Assembly: GCF_001420595.1 (NCBI RefSeq)
Contig: NZ_LJIX01000006.1
Coordinates: 4,616,857 to 4,680,856, forward strand
DNA length: 64,000 nucleotides
Reading direction: 5' to 3'
Source of the DNA: Cytobacillus solani
GTDB lineage: Bacteria; Bacillota; Bacilli; Bacillales; Cytobacillaceae
Positions 61,257-64,000 of the stretch are shown one piece after another; positions within the stretch are counted from its first letter, which is position 1, and every line of letters begins with the position of its first letter. The translations under genes were made by a program, and so were the position numbers. Below the pieces are notes generated by a model. That model searched no databases, had not been told where the DNA came from, and saw only the letters and a list, made by a program, of their open reading frames with translations.

Positions 61257-63112
61257 TTCAAATACCCCCCTGTTACAGCAAATACGACAATTAAGATCGC
61301 TAAGCCGACAAATGCGACGGCACCATATCTTTGGATCTGTCCACTCTGGAATCTTGAGCCTAAGTGTCCAAGTCCAGAAACCGCTCCTGAAACCCCTTTG
61401 ACTATGCCCTCAACGATGAATGTTTCAATGAAACGCAGAATCAGGCTGAGTCCTTTCGTTACTTTTAAAACCGTTAATTCATACAATTCATCGATATAAT
61501 ATTTATTATATAGAATCGTATATAGTGTCGAAGCACCTAGCCAATCACGTGATAGTGACCGCTTGCTGTAAATTAGCCATGCTAGGAAAATACCTAATAA
61601 AGAAACGACTGTTGCAACAATCATAATCCACGACGGACCTTCGATATGCCCATGCCCAAGAGCAGGATTTCCTTCTGTTAGCCAATCTCCAAGAAATGTC
61701 CCAAACCAAGGTGTATTAACATACCCTGCTACAACAGCAAGGATAGCAAGAACCATCATCGGTACAGTCATCACACTTGGTGACTCCTTCACATGCTTCA
61801 TGTCACTGCGGGATTCACCGGAAAATACCATAAAGAAGAGACGGAACATATAGAATGCGGTGAAGAAAGCAGCAATAACCGCTAGCCAGAATAACACCGT
61901 ATTCCCATGTGCCCAAGCTGCAATTAGAATTTCATCCTTACTAAAGAATCCTGAAAATAAAGGGACACCGCTGATTGCTAATGTTCCTATCAAAAATAAC
62001 GGACCTGTTACACGAAGCTTTTTCCATAAACCGCCCATTTTTTCAATATCCTGCGTATGAACAGCGTGAATAACGCTACCTGCCGCAAGGAATAGCAAGG
62101 CTTTAAAGAAAGCGTGTGTCATAAGGTGGAACACACCAGCAACATAGCCGGCAGATCCAAGTGCAAGCATCATGTAGCCTAGCTGGCTGACAGTTGAATA
62201 CGCAAGCACTCTCTTAATGTCCTTCTGAACAAGACCAATGCTTGCTGCAAAGATCGCAGTGAATGCCCCAATAATCGCCACCGTCATTAGCGCTGTCTCG
62301 CTTGCCGTAAAGAGCGGGAACAGGGATGCCACTAAATAAACCCCTGCTGCAACCATCGTTGCGGCGTGGATTAAAGCAGAAACTGGCGTTGGACCTTCCA
62401 TCGCATCCGGCAGCCATGTATGAAGCGGGAATTGACCTGACTTCCCCACAGCACCAATAAAAATTAAAATGGCAGTTAATGTAATCATGGTTGAAGAAAC
62501 TGCTCCAGCTTCAACCGCAGCAAAAATTTCATCATATTCGAAACTTCCAACCTGCCAGAATAATAGAATCATTCCAATTAAAAGACCTACGTCTCCAATA
62601 CGCGTCATAATAAACGCCTTTTTGGCTGCCTTCTTCGCTTCTTCTTTATAAAAGTAGAAGCCGATTAGCAAGAATGAACCTAAACCGACAAGCTCCCAGA
62701 AAATATACGTTTGCAGAAGGTTTGGCGAAAGCACTAAGCCTAGCATTGCAAATGTAAATAATCCTAAGTAAGCGTAGTACACATGGAATCGTTCATCACC
62801 GTGCATATATCCCTTTGAATACGTATGTACAAGGAAACTCACTAGCGATACGATTACAAGCATTAATGCATTTAATTGATTGACTTCAAAACCCGCTGTT
62901 AACTGAACATCCCCTATCGTCAGCCAAACCGACTCTGCCTTATGTGTGGGTGATGTAAATCTTTCGAACAGCACCAATAAGGAGTAAACGAACGATGCAA
63001 GCGAGAGCAGGATTCCTATGTATGCACTTGCTTCCTTCAGTCGTTTGCCAAAAAAGATAAGGAACAAAAACGATAAAAGCGGGAAAAGCGGTATGATCCA
63101 TGCATTCTCCAT
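61253..63112 (-). CDS. nuoL: NADH-quinone oxidoreductase subunit L
   Basis: A 619-residue distal subunit of the membrane arm with about 16 spans and a long C-terminal helix region. Markers are the N-terminal MENAWIIPLFPLLSFLFLIF, the channel motif YIFWELVGLGSFLLIGFYFY, GKSGQFPLHTWLPDAMEGPT, then PVSALIHAATM, and VLAYSTVSQLGYMMLALGSA. I chose ATG 63112; the GTG and TTG just before it are also possible, since AAGGGG lies 12 bases upstream. A 160-bp gap separates it from nuoK. Confidence 0.94.
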   Translation of the reverse strand: MENAWIIPLFPLLSFLFLIFFGKRLKEASAYIGILLSLASFVYSLLVLFERFTSPTHKAESVWLTIGDVQLTAGFEVNQLNALMLVIVSLVSFLVHTYSKGYMHGDERFHVYYAYLGLFTFAMLGLVLSPNLLQTYIFWELVGLGSFLLIGFYFYKEEAKKAAKKAFIMTRIGDVGLLIGMILLFWQVGSFEYDEIFAAVEAGAVSSTMITLTAILIFIGAVGKSGQFPLHTWLPDAMEGPTPVSALIHAATMVAAGVYLVASLFPLFTASETALMTVAIIGAFTAIFAASIGLVQKDIKRVLAYSTVSQLGYMMLALGSAGYVAGVFHLMTHAFFKALLFLAAGSVIHAVHTQDIEKMGGLWKKLRVTGPLFLIGTLAISGVPLFSGFFSKDEILIAAWAHGNTVLFWLAVIAAFFTAFYMFRLFFMVFSGESRSDMKHVKESPSVMTVPMMVLAILAVVAGYVNTPWFGTFLGDWLTEGNPALGHGHIEGPSWIMIVATVVSLLGIFLAWLIYSKRSLSRDWLGASTLYTILYNKYYIDELYELTVLKVTKGLSLILRFIETFIVEGIVKGVSGAVSGLGHLGSRFQSGQIQRYGAVAFVGLAILIVVFAVTGGYLK

Positions 63113-63274
63113 CAATATCACAATCCCCTTTTTGAACACGTTTATAGTTTTGTATAGTCCTAGAGCCAACGTGTTAGATTACTAGAGGTCAGAGGCTAGA
63201 TTAGCGGAAATCGGCCTGTGATTTCTATTTTCAGCCTCAATTTGAACTCACTTTATAAAGACTTGCTTCATCCT

Positions 63275-63589
63275 CTAGTGTTTCAATGTGTTCACTTCAT
63301 CAATGTTAACGGTATTTCGATTACGGTATAAGGCAATCAGTATCGCTACCCCAACAGCAACTTCTGCAGCGGCAACAGCCATGACGAAAAGTGCAAAGAT
63401 TTGTCCTGTAATAGATGGCATCACACCGAATTTACTGAACGCTACTAAGTTAATGTTCGCCGCATTAAGCATTAGCTCAATCGAAATAAGAACAATGATG
63501 ATGTTTCTCTTTGTTAGTGCACCATATAAACCGATACAAAATAGAATTAAACCCAGCGCCAAGTAGGCTGAAAGTGGAACTGAACTCAT
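63275..63589 (-). CDS. nuoK: NADH-quinone oxidoreductase subunit K
   Basis: A 104-residue protein with three spans ([60 protein letters not shown]). The [11 protein letters not shown] and [11 protein letters not shown] segments contain the two conserved glutamates of the proton path. Its ATG overlaps the nuoJ stop (ATGA). Confidence 0.95.
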   Translation of the reverse strand: MSSVPLSAYLALGLILFCIGLYGALTKRNIIIVLISIELMLNAANINLVAFSKFGVMPSITGQIFALFVMAVAAAEVAVGVAILIALYRNRNTVNIDEVNTLKH

Positions 63590-64000
63590 TCCTTCTTCGC
63601 CTCCTTCTCCTGATCATTCTTTGACAGCACAATCGCTCCAACAAGCGCAGCGAGCAGCAAGACAGATGTTAATTCAAATGGAATAATATATTTTGAATAA
63701 AGCGCGATCCCAATCTGTTCTGTGTTGTTCTCATGTAATGTGGTTGACACTTCACCAAAATCAAGATTATAAATTCCGATGTAAAAGGCGAATGCAAAGC
63801 CGAGAATCCCTAAGAAAAGAAGCAGCTTTCGCAGAAGGCCTGTCTTCGGTTCTTTCGTATCATCATGACGGGTTAACATGATTCCAAAGAGCATAATGAT
63901 TGTAATCGCCCCAGAATAGATGAGTATTTGAACGGCCGCAAGAAATTCAGCTGACAGCAGGATAAAGATTCCCGCGATGCTGACAAATGTAAAAACGAGT
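63586..64000 (-). CDS. nuoJ: NADH-quinone oxidoreductase subunit J (partial, runs off the window)
   Basis: The frame is open to the window edge: beyond the internal ATG at 63894 it continues as [20 protein letters not shown], the most conserved part of NuoJ, so the real start lies past 64000. Visible features are three spans and a short charged loop, [13 protein letters not shown]. It is the first visible gene of the nuoJKLMN run; subunits A-D, H and I would lie beyond the window. Confidence 0.92.
   Translation of the reverse strand, partial: LVFTFVSIAGIFILLSAEFLAAVQILIYSGAITIIMLFGIMLTRHDDTKEPKTGLLRKLLLFLGILGFAFAFYIGIYNLDFGEVSTTLHENNTEQIGIALYSKYIIPFELTSVLLLAALVGAIVLSKNDQEKEAKKE

Noticed and set aside
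58224-64000. Mrp-type sodium/proton antiporter operon instead of complex I
   Set aside because: The order J-K-L-M-N with NuoJ and NuoN signatures and ATGA overlaps matches the nuo membrane arm; Mrp operons have different small subunits.

Overview
The window looks like chromosomal DNA of an endospore-forming, flagellated, low-GC Gram-positive bacterium of the Bacillaceae. The evidence is the block spoIIID-mbl-flhO-flhP, fabZ, ywpF, ssbB on one side and ywzB-ywmB-murA-spoIID-spoIIQ on the other, which follows the Bacillus subtilis ywm/ywp order, plus ywqA/ywqB/ywqG homologues and AGGAGG-type ribosome binding sites. Family assignments rest on recognised motifs and remembered gene orders; no database search was possible.

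Region 1 (1-3.3 kb): a short sigma-70-like factor, an XRE repressor-like protein and a ComK-family competence activator, followed by a GIY-YIG gene broken by two frameshifts and a PUA/EVE-like plus HNH nuclease that resembles modification-dependent restriction enzymes. Region 2 (3.5-22.5 kb): a cell-surface island. Three S-layer-type proteins share an SbsC-like N-terminus. Around them are a secreted beta-propeller, an operon of two Ig-like (Big_5/SbsA type) secreted proteins plus a small membrane protein, a long coiled-coil surface protein, an S41 protease with a C-terminal Ig-like domain, and a LysM L,D-transpeptidase. A decayed IS21-type istB gene lies between two S-layer genes. Region 3 (22.5-30.2 kb, all minus): Nudix hydrolase, a run of immunity-like genes (SUKH and Imm49-like) with no visible toxin, a cupin, YwqG, and a comM-dprA-like pair.

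Region 4 (30.3-41 kb): M28 aminopeptidase, DinB-like protein, zinc-ribbon/GyrI-like fusion, WYL regulator, and the ywqB-ywqA (SWIM + SNF2 helicase) pair. Region 5 (41-55.6 kb): ssbB with a likely ComK box, ywpF, a lipoprotein, fabZ, an EpuA-like small protein, flhP/flhO, mbl, spoIIID, a chemoreceptor, spoIIQ, a VanZ-like protein, spoIID, murA, ywmB, ywzB. Region 6 (55.9-58 kb): a TetR/MFS pair with a perfect 27-bp palindromic operator. Region 7 (58.2-64 kb): nuoJKLMN, membrane-arm subunits of NADH dehydrogenase-like complex I; nuoJ runs off the end.

The most unusual signal is not a gene. Five intergenic regions between 30.7 and 52.8 kb each carry a different private repeat family, and the periods are 52, 53, 52, about 21 and about 21 bp, close to whole numbers of DNA helical turns (5 or 2). 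The first is a run of 14 copies of a 52-bp unit, most of which can fold as a hairpin.
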